A stretch of DNA of 46,187 bases. Origin: Fibrobacterales bacterium. GTDB taxonomy: Bacteria > Fibrobacterota > Fibrobacteria > Fibrobacterales > CADBQJ01. Position 1 is the stretch's first letter. The number at the start of each line of letters is the position of its first letter. Positions 8,065 through 16,543 of this stretch are shown here, in pieces. Made by a program: the position numbers and the translations under genes. The stretch is from positions 1 through 46,187 of the forward strand of contig JAGCEZ010000058.1 of NCBI GenBank assembly GCA_017650365.1, written 5' to 3'. Below the pieces are notes generated by a model, which saw only the letters and a list, made by a program, of their open reading frames with translations, was not told the origin of the DNA and made no database searches.

Positions 8065-8801
8065 GGATTCCCCTTCCCCGCCGCCCGCGCCTCCTCTTCG
8101 GCCTTGAGCGAGTCGGCGCGCTGCTTGCGCCGGAACCGGTCCTCGAGGTGGTCGATCCAGTCGTCGGTCGCGGTGAAGCCGGCCGCCATGAGGGAGTCGG
8201 AGACGAGCCCGAGCTGGTTCAGCGGCGCGAGCTTGCGCTTGAGCTCGTCGAGCTCGTTCTGGAGCTCGAGCCGCTCGGTCTCGTACTGCGCGAGGAGGGC
8301 GCGCTGCCGTTCCAGGCGTTCGGCCTGGGCGTCGTTCGCGGAGGCGAGGTTGAAGATCCAGCTCGCGATCAGCAGGACCAGCAGCAGGGCCATCGCGGGC
8401 GAGAGCCGCACGCCGGTCTTCTTCGAATAGGCGACCATCTGCCGGCGGATCGACTGGAAGAGGTCGGAGCGCTTGAACTTCGCGCGGTTCGGGTAGATCG
8501 GCAGCAGGTTCCGCATGCCGGAGAAGTAGGAGACGACGTCGTAGCGCCTGGCGACGAGCGCGACGCGCCCTCCCCTCCCCTTCATGTCGTCGAGGACCTC
8601 GAGGAAGAAGGCCCGCGCCTCGTCCCCGCGGATCTCCGCGTTCTGCAGGTCGAAGAGGAGGATCTTCGCGCCGTCCTCGACCAGGTGGCGCACGCGGGCG
8701 CGGAGCTCGTCGAGCGAATCGGCGCGCAGGAACCCCGCGAGCGTGACGACGGTCGTGTCGCGCCCGGAGTTCTCCATCTGGATGCCGAGACGGTCCTTCA
8801 T
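8061..8801 (-). CDS. STAS-domain protein with one membrane segment and a coiled coil
   Basis: A 246-residue protein. Residues about 1-112 look like a STAS domain (VVTLAGFLRADSLDELRARV, ILLFDLQNAEIRGDEARAF, RVALVARRYDVVSYFSGM). Residues about 133-153 are a hydrophobic membrane span (MALLLVLLIASWIFNLA), and about 158-192 is a heptad-rich coiled coil. The Ser that is phosphorylated in anti-sigma antagonist STAS proteins is not in the usual place, where DLQNAE stands, so phospho-switching is not supported. It is overlapped by 4 bases at both ends by the GH57-like gene and the transglycosylase gene. I infer a cytoplasmic STAS module tethered to a periplasmic coiled coil; the role is unknown. Confidence 0.75.
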   Translation of the reverse strand: MKDRLGIQMENSGRDTTVVTLAGFLRADSLDELRARVRHLVEDGAKILLFDLQNAEIRGDEARAFFLEVLDDMKGRGGRVALVARRYDVVSYFSGMRNLLPIYPNRAKFKRSDLFQSIRRQMVAYSKKTGVRLSPAMALLLVLLIASWIFNLASANDAQAERLERQRALLAQYETERLELQNELDELKRKLAPLNQLGLVSDSLMAAGFTATDDWIDHLEDRFRRKQRADSLKAEEEARAAGKGNP

Positions 8802-10735
8802 CCGAACAACCCGCTTTTCTTAACCTTGAGCGAAGAGGAGAGCCCGAGCTTGCCCTGGCCCATCAGCTCGAGGTCCCAGACCGCGAAGAGCTTCAGGCAC
8901 TGGAAGTGCTGCGGGCCGCCGTCGGGCCCGGGCGTGGACATCGGGAAGGAGAGCAGGCGGCAGGGCTTGACGAAGCTCCAGACCGCGCGCGTCTTCTCGT
9001 CGTCGTCGCGGTATTCGACGCTCTCCACGCCGTCGTTCAGCGCCGCGCCCGAAAGCGGGATCTCCGCGCCGCCCGCCAGAAGCTTCTGCGGACCGGGCGC
9101 CCATTTGGAGAACGAGAGGTTGAGCTCGCAGAGGTAGCTGCCCTGCAGCAGGTAGAAGTCGGGGTTGGAGATCTGCGTGGCGACCACGAGCGCGTCGCCC
9201 TCGTTCTTCAGGCTGAAGGCCTTCTCCACGTGGACCGTCCGCCTGCGGCCCTCCAGCTCGCACCACTGGTTCCCCGAAAAGACGATCTGCGCGCCGTCGC
9301 GCCGCATCCGGTACTGGTGCTCCATCGGGCCCTGCAGCAGTCCCGCGTCGTCCGCGAGCCAGCCGATCCACTTCTCCGCGTCGGAGAAGTTCTCGGGCGC
9401 GATCCAGTCCCGGAACCCGCAGACCGGCGCGACCGCGTAGTGCAGGCCGACGTCGCCCACGGTGCGCGCGGGGTGGAACCCGTCGATCAGCGAGACCTTG
9501 CGCGGATGGTTCTCGAGCGAGCGCAGGCGCCCCCCGAACCCGGGTTCCGCGAGAAAGCTGAAGTTCTGCCCCGAGCAGTAGATCTGCGGAGTCCCCGTGC
9601 CGAGGACGTCCATCGCCTCGATCGAGGCCCCCTCCACCGCCCGGGCGCGCCGCAGCTGCTGCTCCACCTCCATCAGGATTCTGCGGCACTGCGCGCGGTC
9701 CGCCAGGAAGCGGATCCCGCCGGCGGAAGGGTCGTTGCGGTACCAGTAGACCGACGTGACCGGAAGGAGCTTCTCCGTGATCGCCTGGCGCGTCCGGCCC
9801 GCGGGCAGGTGCGTGATCTGGCGCCAGAGCTGGAGCATCCGCTTCTGGATCTCGTTGCTCTCGGGCTGCATCAGCAGGAGGTCGCGGCAGGACTTGAGCG
9901 AGCGGTCGATGCCGAAGCTGCGGTCCACGGAGGAGACGAGGTTCATGCCGCCGGCCGAGCGGCGCTCGTCGATCTGGTCGGAGGCCAGCTTGAAGACCAT
10001 CTGCCCGCCGCTCCTCGCGCCGCGGTCGAAAAGGGCCCCGAGGCGCTCGAACAGCCCGCGCTCGTAGACGCCCCGCGCGGCGCGGAGGAAGGGGACCGCG
10101 ACCAGCGCGTAGCCGTCGTCGCCCTCGTCGGTCTGCGAGGCCCGGAGCGCCTCGTCGAACTTCGCCTCGTCGCCCGCGAAGAGCGCGCTCTCCAGCCCGC
10201 TCTCCATCTGGACCACGCGCAGGATCCGCCCGCAGTCCTCGACCGTCCGGTAGCCGTAGCGGTCGGTGCAGCGCCAGGCCGCCTCGTCGATCTGGTAGTC
10301 GTAGAGGAAGGTGTACTCGAACCCCTGCTCGGCCAGGAGCGAAAGCAGGCCGCTCTCCCAGACGCCGGAGGGCAGCCAGAAGCCGCGCGGGCGGACGCCC
10401 GTCAGCTTCTCCAGCGCCTGGCGGTGCTGGCGGATCTCCAGCTCCTGCAGCGGCTTGGGGACGAACGGCAGGACCGGGTCGTGCCACCCGCCGCCGATCC
10501 ACTCCACGCGCCCCTCCTCGGTCGCGCGCCGCAGCTCCTTGAGGAGCGTGCTCCGGCGCTGCCTCGCCAGCTCGAGCCACATGCCCGAGAGGTAGAGCGA
10601 GAGCTTGGCCTGGGGCCGCTTCAGCAACTCGACGCAGCCGGAGAGGAAGTGCGAGACGATCTCCTCGGCCGCCGCGGGGTCGAGGGTGGGCTGCTCGTGG
10701 AGCGCCAGAAGGACGGAGAGCGAGGCTCTTTGCAT
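8798..10735 (-). CDS. GH57-family (4-alpha-glucanotransferase-like) protein, probably catalytically altered
   Basis: A 645-residue protein of the glycoside hydrolase 57 type with the C-terminal beta domains seen in the amylase/4-alpha-glucanotransferase branch. Conserved region 1 appears as HEQP (13-16), region 2 as EWIGGGWHDPVLP (78-90) and region 3 as GFWLPSGVWE (118-127). In active enzymes region 3 reads WLTERVW-like with Glu as nucleophile; here that Glu is replaced by Ser123. The acid region resembles GDEAKF rather than DDGEKF. Loss of activity or a changed chemistry is therefore likely. ATG at 10735 lacks a Shine-Dalgarno sequence; a TAGAAT box lies close upstream. First gene of the envelope operon. 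Confidence 0.82.
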   Translation of the reverse strand: MQRASLSVLLALHEQPTLDPAAAEEIVSHFLSGCVELLKRPQAKLSLYLSGMWLELARQRRSTLLKELRRATEEGRVEWIGGGWHDPVLPFVPKPLQELEIRQHRQALEKLTGVRPRGFWLPSGVWESGLLSLLAEQGFEYTFLYDYQIDEAAWRCTDRYGYRTVEDCGRILRVVQMESGLESALFAGDEAKFDEALRASQTDEGDDGYALVAVPFLRAARGVYERGLFERLGALFDRGARSGGQMVFKLASDQIDERRSAGGMNLVSSVDRSFGIDRSLKSCRDLLLMQPESNEIQKRMLQLWRQITHLPAGRTRQAITEKLLPVTSVYWYRNDPSAGGIRFLADRAQCRRILMEVEQQLRRARAVEGASIEAMDVLGTGTPQIYCSGQNFSFLAEPGFGGRLRSLENHPRKVSLIDGFHPARTVGDVGLHYAVAPVCGFRDWIAPENFSDAEKWIGWLADDAGLLQGPMEHQYRMRRDGAQIVFSGNQWCELEGRRRTVHVEKAFSLKNEGDALVVATQISNPDFYLLQGSYLCELNLSFSKWAPGPQKLLAGGAEIPLSGAALNDGVESVEYRDDDEKTRAVWSFVKPCRLLSFPMSTPGPDGGPQHFQCLKLFAVWDLELMGQGKLGLSSSLKVKKSGLFG

Positions 10736-10797
10736 ACTTCTATTCTAATTCCGAAACGCGTTCCGCGCACGGGGAAAGGCGAAAATTCCGCAAAAAT

Positions 10798-11643
10798 TCA
10801 GCGCGCGGAGAGCTCGATGTTGTCGATCAGGCGCGTCTTCCCGAAGAAGGCCGCGACGAGCACGACCGCGGGTTCCGAAACGCTCTTCAGGGGCAAAAGC
10901 GACTTCTGCGAGACGATTTCGAGGTACTGCACCCTGCCGCCCGCGCGGGAAATGGTCTTTTTGGCCTCTTCCGCGAGCCTGGCGACGTTACGTTCGCCCG
11001 AAACCTGCGCCTTTTTGAGCGAAACCAGGGCCGCGCGGATGGCCGGGGCGCCGGCGCGGGACTTCGGGTCGAGGTATTCGTTGCGCGACGAGAGGGCGAG
11101 TCCGTCCTTGCCGCGGACGGTCGGCACCTTCACGATCCTGATCGGCCAGTTCAGGTCGCTGACCATCTTGGCGATCAGCCAGGCCTGCTGCCAGTCCTTC
11201 TTCCCGAAGAAGGCGAACTCGGGCTGCGCCGCGAAGAAGAGCTTCGCCACGACCGTGAGCGCGCCGGAGAAGTGGCCCGGGCGGTATTTCCCGCAGTAGA
11301 GCCCCTGGACCGCCGGGTTGACGATCATCGTCTGGTGGTCGGGGTTGTAGAAGGTCTCCGTCGTCGGAACGAAGAGCAGGTCCGCGCCGCAGGCCTCGAG
11401 CAGCTTCGCGTCCTGCGCCACGCGGCGGGGGTAGCTCTCGAAGTCCTCGTTCGGCCCGAACTGCAGCGGGTTGACGAAGACGGAGACCACGACGACGTCG
11501 CATTTCGCGCGCGCCTCGCGGACCAGAGTCAGATGCCCTTCGTGCAGGGCGCCCATCGTCGGCACGAGCCCGACGGTTTTCCCGCCCGCGCGGAGCTTGC
11601 CCAGCTCGCGGCGCAGGGCTTCCACGGTCTTGCAGCGTTTCAT
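10798..11643 (-). CDS. panC: Pantothenate synthetase
   Basis: A 281-residue enzyme that condenses pantoate with beta-alanine using ATP. The ATP-binding signature is VPTMGALHEGHLTLV (about residues 27-41), followed by VSVFVNPLQFGPNEDFESYPR, GKYRPGHFSGALTVVAKLF, FGKKDWQQ and the KMSKS-like ALSSRNEYL. All expected catalytic segments and length are present. It lies one base after the deoxynucleoside kinase stop and is the last gene of a folK-kinase-panC operon, two of whose members are in cofactor (folate and CoA) synthesis. Confidence 0.96.
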   Translation of the reverse strand: MKRCKTVEALRRELGKLRAGGKTVGLVPTMGALHEGHLTLVREARAKCDVVVVSVFVNPLQFGPNEDFESYPRRVAQDAKLLEACGADLLFVPTTETFYNPDHQTMIVNPAVQGLYCGKYRPGHFSGALTVVAKLFFAAQPEFAFFGKKDWQQAWLIAKMVSDLNWPIRIVKVPTVRGKDGLALSSRNEYLDPKSRAGAPAIRAALVSLKKAQVSGERNVARLAEEAKKTISRAGGRVQYLEIVSQKSLLPLKSVSEPAVVLVAAFFGKTRLIDNIELSAR

Positions 11644-11644
11644 T

Positions 11645-12313
11645 TCAGCGGCTCTCCGGAATGAAGGCCGAGATCCCCGGCGGCACCTGCGCGATGCGGC
11701 CGAGGAGCGTCTCGAGGTCCTCGTTGTTCTCCACGAAGTCGATGTTGTTGGTGTTGACGATCAGCACCGGACAGTCGCGGTAGCGGAAGAAGTGCTCGTT
11801 GTAGAGGGCGATCAGCTCGCGCAGGTAGCCCGGGTCGATGTCGCGCTCCATGTGCCGCCCGCGCTTGCGGATGCGCTGCATCAGCACCTCGACGTCGGCC
11901 TGGAGGTAGACCACGAAGTCGGGGCGGGCGACGTCGCGCTCGAGGACGTCGGCCACGCGCGAATAGAGCGCCATCTCCGCGTCGTCGAGCGTGGCGCGGG
12001 CGAAGATGCGGTCCTTGTCGAACGTGTGGTCGGTGACCGTGAACGGGTGGAAGAGGTCCTGCTGCGCGAACTGCTCCGTGAACTGCCTGTGGCGCGAGAG
12101 CAGGAAGAAGAGCTGGGTCTGGAAGGCGTAGGTCCTGCGGTCCTGGTAGAACTTCGTGAGGAACGGGTTCTCCTCGAACTGCTCCTGCATCAGCCGCGCG
12201 TTGCCGCGTTCGGCTACGATCTTCGCCAGGGTGCTCTTCCCCACGCCGATCACGCCCTCGATGGCGAGGTAGCGGACGTCTGCGGGGAGCTGGAACTCCG
12301 GGGTGTCGTTCAC
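11645..12313 (-). CDS. Deoxynucleoside kinase
   Basis: A 222-residue P-loop kinase of the dNK family. Walker A is [12 protein letters not shown] (about residues 19-30); the conserved E-N-P after it (EQFEENPFL), the [13 protein letters not shown] helix, the DRI motif in FDKDRIFA and the LID region [14 protein letters not shown] are all present. Such enzymes phosphorylate deoxynucleosides for salvage in the cytoplasm. Which base is preferred cannot be told from sequence. It starts 16 bases after folK; a folK-dNK neighbourhood is also common in Bacteroidetes genomes. Confidence 0.9.
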   Translation of the reverse strand: MNDTPEFQLPADVRYLAIEGVIGVGKSTLAKIVAERGNARLMQEQFEENPFLTKFYQDRRTYAFQTQLFFLLSRHRQFTEQFAQQDLFHPFTVTDHTFDKDRIFARATLDDAEMALYSRVADVLERDVARPDFVVYLQADVEVLMQRIRKRGRHMERDIDPGYLRELIALYNEHFFRYRDCPVLIVNTNNIDFVENNEDLETLLGRIAQVPPGISAFIPESR

Positions 12314-12329
12314 GGCGCGGGCCTCTCCC

Positions 12330-12830
12330 CTACTCTTCCCACTTCTTGATGACGGAGCCGGCGTCGGCGGAGTTGAAGACCGAGAGCCGTTCGCCCGCGG
12401 TCCAGTTGCCGATCGGGTGGCGCCATTCGGGCAGGAGGTCGTTCAGGGGCTGGAGCACGAAGGGGCGGTTGCCCATCTCGGGATGCGGCAGCTTGCAGTG
12501 GTCCTCGTCGACCACCTGGCGGCCGAGGGCCAGCAGGTCGAGGTCGATCTCGCGGTCGGCGTGGCGCTCTTCGCGCACCTTGCGCCCGACGAGCAGCTCG
12601 ATCCCGCGGAGGATGCGGACGAGGTCCTGGGGCGTCTCGCGGCAGGCGAAATAGACGACCTGGTTGAGGTAGGGGTCCTGGCCTTCGGTCAGGGCGTTTG
12701 TCTCGTAGATCGGGCTGGCGGCGAAATCGGAGGGGAAGAGCTTCTGGAGCTTGGCCCGGGCGGCGGCGAGGTAGGCCGCGCGGTCGCCGATGTTGCTCCC
12801 CAGACCGACGATGGCAAGAGTGAGTTTCAT
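12330..12830 (-). CDS. folK: 6-hydroxymethyl-7,8-dihydropterin pyrophosphokinase
   Basis: A 166-residue enzyme that transfers pyrophosphate from ATP to the pterin in folate synthesis. Family motifs: GLGSNIGDR near the N-terminus, [14 protein letters not shown] and the metal-binding REIDLDLL followed by LPHPEM. ATG at 12830 is preferred to an in-frame upstream ATG because the latter would lie in the tandem repeat region and the conserved domain begins at [13 protein letters not shown]. There is no clear Shine-Dalgarno sequence; TATATTTC stands 5 bases upstream. First gene of the folK-dNK-panC operon, divergent from rho. Confidence 0.95.
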   Translation of the reverse strand: MKLTLAIVGLGSNIGDRAAYLAAARAKLQKLFPSDFAASPIYETNALTEGQDPYLNQVVYFACRETPQDLVRILRGIELLVGRKVREERHADREIDLDLLALGRQVVDEDHCKLPHPEMGNRPFVLQPLNDLLPEWRHPIGNWTAGERLSVFNSADAGSVIKKWEE

Positions 12831-12835
12831 GCCTC

Positions 12836-12843
12836 GAAATATA
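12836..12843 (-). promoter_or_regulatory. Putative -7 promoter element of folK
   Basis: On the minus strand TATATTTC stands 5 bases before the folK ATG. A TTG lies 17 bases further upstream, inside the 24-base tandem repeat, and could serve as the upstream promoter element. A leaderless folK mRNA is inferred. Confidence 0.45.
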
Positions 12844-12845
12844 TA

Positions 12846-12892
12846 TCTCCGCGCCCCGGGCAACAATCGTCTCCGCGCCCCGGGCAACAATC
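12846..12892. repeat. Two tandem copies of a 24-base unit
   Basis: Bases 12846-12869 and 12870-12892 are near-perfect direct copies containing the palindromic core CCCGGG and the sequence GGCAACAATC. They fill most of the gap between divergent folK and rho. The copies place tandem TTGTTG sequences (minus strand) upstream of the folK -7 box. Could be a regulator site or a chance duplication. Confidence 0.8.
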
Positions 12893-12915
12893 TCCGTCAA
12901 GCGGGGGATTTGTGC

Positions 12916-12923
12916 TATATTTT
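12916..12923 (+). promoter_or_regulatory. Possible -7 promoter element of rho
   Basis: TATATTTT resembles the TAnnTTTG box and lies about 100 bases before the rho start, leaving a long leader in which rho autoregulation could act. No convincing -33 partner is seen, so the call is tentative. Confidence 0.3.
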
Positions 12924-13013
12924 CGCGAAAGGGAACGGCAGAGCGCATTCCGCCGCCGGTTCCCGGACCCTCCGTTTCCATTCCCTTCCCATTTCCCTTT
13001 TCGTTCCCTGCCA

Positions 13014-13019
13014 AAGGAG
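13014..13019 (+). promoter_or_regulatory. Ribosome binding site that decides the rho start
   Basis: AAGGAG ends 6 bases before the TTG at 13026. The first in-frame ATG (13041) is 21 bases away, too far for this site. The TTG is therefore the better rho start and adds five residues (SDET after Met). Confidence 0.65.
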
Positions 13020-13025
13020 CCGCTT

Positions 13026-14714
13026 TTGAGCGACGAAACCATGCAGACCGCGGAACCCGCTCCGCAGCCCCGGCCCGAAGAACGCAGCGCGGAGGTCTTC
13101 CGCAACGACGCGGCGGCCGCCGAATCCGAAGGAACTCCCTCCTCCGCCGAATCCGGCGAAGCCGCCGAAGGCGAAGGCGGAGAACGCCGCAGCCGGCGCG
13201 ACCGCTTCCGCGACCGCCGCGGCCGCCGCGACCGCAACCGCGCGGAAGGCGGCCAGCCCCAGGGCGACGCGCCCCAGGAAGGCGACGGCGAACAGCGCCA
13301 GCAGAACAACCAGGGCGGCCAGAACGGCGCCCGCGGCAACCGCGGCGGACGCAACAACCGCAACAACCGCCGCTTCGGCCGCGGGGGCATGCCCGACGTC
13401 CAGTTCAACGACGAGGACCTCCTCCAGGGCCCGCCGCCGGACCCCGAAAAGGTGGCCGAGGCCAAGGAACGGTGGCGCGCGCTGCGCGGCAAGAGCATCT
13501 ACGAGCTCCACGACCTCGCGACCGAGCACAACATCCCCGACGCCCGCTACCTGCGCAAGCAGGCGCTGATGTACAAGATCCTCGAGGCGACCACCGGCGA
13601 GGACCAGCCGATCTACGCCGAAGGCGTGCTCGAAGTGACCAAGGAGGGCTACGGCTTCCTCCGCTCGGCCGAGCACTCCTACCTCGCCGGCCCCGACGAC
13701 ATCTACATCGCCCCGGGCCTCATCAAGCGGTTCGACCTCCGCACCGGCGACACCATCGTCGGCACGGTCCGCACGCCCGGCGACAACGAGAAGTACTTCG
13801 CCCTCAAGGGCATCGACACGCTCAACTCCGAAGCGCCGCAGTTCCAGAAGAAGCGCGTCCAGTTCGACAACCTCACCCCCCTGCACCCCACCGAGCGGCT
13901 CGACCTGGAATACGACCCGAACGAGCTGAGCACGCGCATCATGAACCTCTTCACCCCGATCGGGAAGGGCCAGCGCGGCATCATCCTCGCGCCGCCCCGC
14001 ACCGGGAAGACGGTCCTGCTGCAGAACATCGCCAACGCCATCGCGCAGAACCACCCCGAGGTGACGCTGATGGTGCTGCTGATCGACGAACGCCCCGAGG
14101 AAGTGACCGACATGCGCCGGCACGTCAAGGGCGAGGTCCTCAGCTCCACCTTCGACGAGCCCCCGGAACGGCACGTCCAGGTGGCCGACATGGTGATCGA
14201 GAAGGCCAAGCGGCTCGTGGAGCACGGGCGCGACGTGGTCATCCTGCTCGACTCCATCACCCGCCTGGCCCGCGCGAACAACGTGGTCATCCCCCACTCC
14301 GGCAAGATCCTCTCCGGCGGCGTGGACGCCATGGCCATGCAGCGCCCCAAGCGCTTCTTCGGCGCGGCGCGCAACATCGAGAACGGCGGCAGCCTCACGA
14401 TCCTCGGCACGGCGCTGATCGACACCGGTTCGCGCATGGACGAGGTGATCTTCGAGGAGTTCAAGGGCACCGGTAACATGGAGCTCGTCCTCGACCGCCA
14501 CATCGCCGAGAAGCGCATCTGGCCCGCCATCGACATCTTCAAGAGCGGCACCCGCAAGGAGGAGCTGCTGCTCGACGAGGACACCCTCAACAAGGTCTGG
14601 ATCCTCCGCCGCTTCCTGCAGGAGATGAATTCCCTGGAGATCATGGAATTCATGCGCGACAAGATGTCCAAGACCAAGACCACGGCGCAGTTCCTCGCGC
14701 TGATGAACAAGTAA
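13026..14714 (+). CDS. rho: Transcription termination factor Rho with long disordered N-terminal insert
   Basis: A 562-residue RNA helicase that ends transcription by translocating on nascent RNA as a hexamer. The first 125 or so residues are low complexity: Ala/Glu-rich, then repeated GlyAspArg and RRxxR segments, then a Gly-Arg-Asn tract ([16 protein letters not shown]). The normal Rho core follows: [16 protein letters not shown] (Rho N), cold-shock-like RNA-binding domain around [23 protein letters not shown], Walker A APPRTGKT, Walker [15 protein letters not shown], and the R-loop region. Such Arg/Gly-rich insertions occur in Rho of several phyla and may bind RNA. A TTG start is chosen on its ribosome site. 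rho, proC and obgE follow each other closely. Confidence 0.95.
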   Translation: MSDETMQTAEPAPQPRPEERSAEVFRNDAAAAESEGTPSSAESGEAAEGEGGERRSRRDRFRDRRGRRDRNRAEGGQPQGDAPQEGDGEQRQQNNQGGQNGARGNRGGRNNRNNRRFGRGGMPDVQFNDEDLLQGPPPDPEKVAEAKERWRALRGKSIYELHDLATEHNIPDARYLRKQALMYKILEATTGEDQPIYAEGVLEVTKEGYGFLRSAEHSYLAGPDDIYIAPGLIKRFDLRTGDTIVGTVRTPGDNEKYFALKGIDTLNSEAPQFQKKRVQFDNLTPLHPTERLDLEYDPNELSTRIMNLFTPIGKGQRGIILAPPRTGKTVLLQNIANAIAQNHPEVTLMVLLIDERPEEVTDMRRHVKGEVLSSTFDEPPERHVQVADMVIEKAKRLVEHGRDVVILLDSITRLARANNVVIPHSGKILSGGVDAMAMQRPKRFFGAARNIENGGSLTILGTALIDTGSRMDEVIFEEFKGTGNMELVLDRHIAEKRIWPAIDIFKSGTRKEELLLDEDTLNKVWILRRFLQEMNSLEIMEFMRDKMSKTKTTAQFLALMNK

Positions 14715-14726
14715 GGAGGACGCGGC

Positions 14727-15524
14727 ATGAAGAAGATCGCCTTTGTCGGAGCCGGGCAGATGGGCGGGGCCTTCCTGGAGGGCCTCGCCGCCACCGGGAA
14801 GTTCGAATGCGCCTTCGCCGAGCCGAACGACGCCCGCGCCGAGGAGCTCGCGAAGAAGACGGGCGCGAAGCGGATGCCGGTCGCCGACGCGGTCGCCTTC
14901 GCCGACGTCGTCGTCCTCGCGGTCAAGCCTCAGGTCTTCCCGAAGGTCGCGCCCGAAGTGGCCGCGGCCCTCGCGAAGACGTCCGGCAAGACGGTCGTCT
15001 CGCTCATGGCGGGGATCCAGCGCGCGAAGCTCCGCGCCGCCCTCGGCGACGGCGCCGTCCTCGTGCGCACGATGCCCAACCTCCCGCTCGTCGTCAAGGG
15101 CGGCGCGGTGGCCGTCGCCTCCGACGACGTTCCCGCCGAGATCGTCGACGAGGTCGTCGGGCTTTTCGCCCACGTCGGTTCGGCGATGGCCGTGCCCGAA
15201 TCGCAGCTCGACGCCGTGACCGGCCTCTCCGGCTCCGGCCCGGCCTGGGTCTTCCAGTTCGTGGAAGGGCTGGCCGCCGGCGGCGTGCAGGCCGGCCTCG
15301 CGCGCCCGGTCGCCGAAGAGCTCGCGCTCGCCACCATCGAAGGGAGCGTCAAGATGCTCCGCGCGAAGATGGGCGGCACGGGCGACCTGACCGCGAAGGT
15401 CTGCTCCCCCGCCGGGACGACCGTCTACGGCCTCAAGGTCCTCGAAAGCGCCGGCTTCCGCGGCACGCTGATGGACGCCGTGGTCGCCGCGGCCGAACGC
15501 TCCAAGGAACTCGGCGCGAAGTAG
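14727..15524 (+). CDS. proC: Pyrroline-5-carboxylate reductase
   Basis: A 265-residue enzyme making proline from pyrroline-5-carboxylate with NAD(P)H. The N-terminal Rossmann motif is FVGAGQMGGAFLEGL (about residues 5-19). VVLAVKPQ follows, and the C-terminal dimer domain has AVTGLSGSGPAWVFQFVEGLA and the substrate-binding VCSPAGTTVYGLKVLE. Length is standard. ATG at 14727 has an AAGGAGG site and lies 12 bases after rho. Confidence 0.96.
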   Translation: MKKIAFVGAGQMGGAFLEGLAATGKFECAFAEPNDARAEELAKKTGAKRMPVADAVAFADVVVLAVKPQVFPKVAPEVAAALAKTSGKTVVSLMAGIQRAKLRAALGDGAVLVRTMPNLPLVVKGGAVAVASDDVPAEIVDEVVGLFAHVGSAMAVPESQLDAVTGLSGSGPAWVFQFVEGLAAGGVQAGLARPVAEELALATIEGSVKMLRAKMGGTGDLTAKVCSPAGTTVYGLKVLESAGFRGTLMDAVVAAAERSKELGAK

Positions 15525-15534
15525 GGCGGAATCC

Positions 15535-16530
15535 ATGCTCCTCGACGAAGTCAAGATCACCGTCGTTTCGGGCAAGGGAGGCGCGGGCCACGCGACCTTC
15601 CGCCGCGAGAAGTACGTCCCCCACGGCGGCCCCGACGGCGGCGACGGCGGGAAGGGCGGCGACGTCGTCGTCCAGGTCAACCCGCAGTTCAACACGCTCC
15701 TCGACCTCGGCTACGACCGCATCTTCCGCGCGGAGAAGGGCCAGAACGGCGGCCCGCAGAAGATGACCGGGCGCTGCGGCGCGGACTGCGTGATCGGCGT
15801 GCCCGCCGGGACGCTCGTCAAGGACGCCGACGGGAACCTCCTCGCCGACCTGACCGAACCCGGGCAGCGCTGCGTGGTCGCCAAGGGCGGACGCGGCGGG
15901 CTGGGCAACGTCCACTTCAAGAGCTCCACCCACCAGACCCCCCTCTACGCGCAGCCCGGCGAACCGGGCGAGACGAAGGAGATCGGCCTCGAGCTGAAGA
16001 TCATGGCCGACGTCGGCCTGGTCGGGCTGCCCAACGCGGGCAAGTCGAGCCTGGTCAACCGGATCTCCAGCGGGCGCCCCAAGGTGGGCGACTACCCCTT
16101 CACCACGCTCGAACCGGTCCTCGGCATCGTCCGGATGCGCGACGCGGGCTCGTTCGTCGTGGCCGACATCCCCGGACTCATCGAAGGGGCCTCGGAGGGC
16201 AAGGGGCTCGGGCACCGCTTCCTCAAGCACATCGAGCGCACCTCCGCGCTGCTCTTCGTGATCGACGGGTTCGAGGAGAAGGCCTGGGAGAACTACCAGC
16301 TCCTGCTCAAGGAGCTCGAGGCGTTCCATCCCCTGCTGCTCCAGAAGCCGCGCGTGGTCGCCGTCAACAAGGCAGACCTCGGCACCGAAGAGACACTCGC
16401 GCTCTTCAAGTCGAAGAAGGTCGACGCCATCTCCACCTCCGCCGTCACGGGCGAAGGGTGCCAGGCGCTGATCGACGAACTCTCCAAGTTCATCCGCCCC
16501 TCCGACCAGGCCCGCGGCGGCGCGTGGTAG
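15535..16530 (+). CDS. obgE: Obg-family GTPase
   Basis: A 331-residue ribosome-associated GTPase. The glycine-rich Obg fold occupies about residues 1-158 (GKGGAGHATFRREKYVPHGG, GGDGGKGGDVV, GGRGGLGN), then the G domain: G1 GLPNAGKSSL, G2 YPFTTLEP, G3 DIPGLIEGA, G4 NKAD, G5 TSAVTG. It stops soon after the G domain, so the optional C-terminal OCT domain is missing, as in many short Obg proteins. It starts 10 bases after proC and closes the rho-proC-obgE run, facing the toxin gene 13 bases away. Confidence 0.95.
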   Translation: MLLDEVKITVVSGKGGAGHATFRREKYVPHGGPDGGDGGKGGDVVVQVNPQFNTLLDLGYDRIFRAEKGQNGGPQKMTGRCGADCVIGVPAGTLVKDADGNLLADLTEPGQRCVVAKGGRGGLGNVHFKSSTHQTPLYAQPGEPGETKEIGLELKIMADVGLVGLPNAGKSSLVNRISSGRPKVGDYPFTTLEPVLGIVRMRDAGSFVVADIPGLIEGASEGKGLGHRFLKHIERTSALLFVIDGFEEKAWENYQLLLKELEAFHPLLLQKPRVVAVNKADLGTEETLALFKSKKVDAISTSAVTGEGCQALIDELSKFIRPSDQARGGAW

Positions 16531-16543
16531 GGAACGAATTCCG

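Noticed and set aside
12846-12892. CRISPR-like repeat
   Set aside because: Only two directly adjacent copies with no spacer between them; no cas genes are in the window.
12915-15695. Minus-strand frame of over 900 codons opposite rho and proC
   Set aside because: rho and proC are unmistakable on the other strand; the frame contains no recognised domain.
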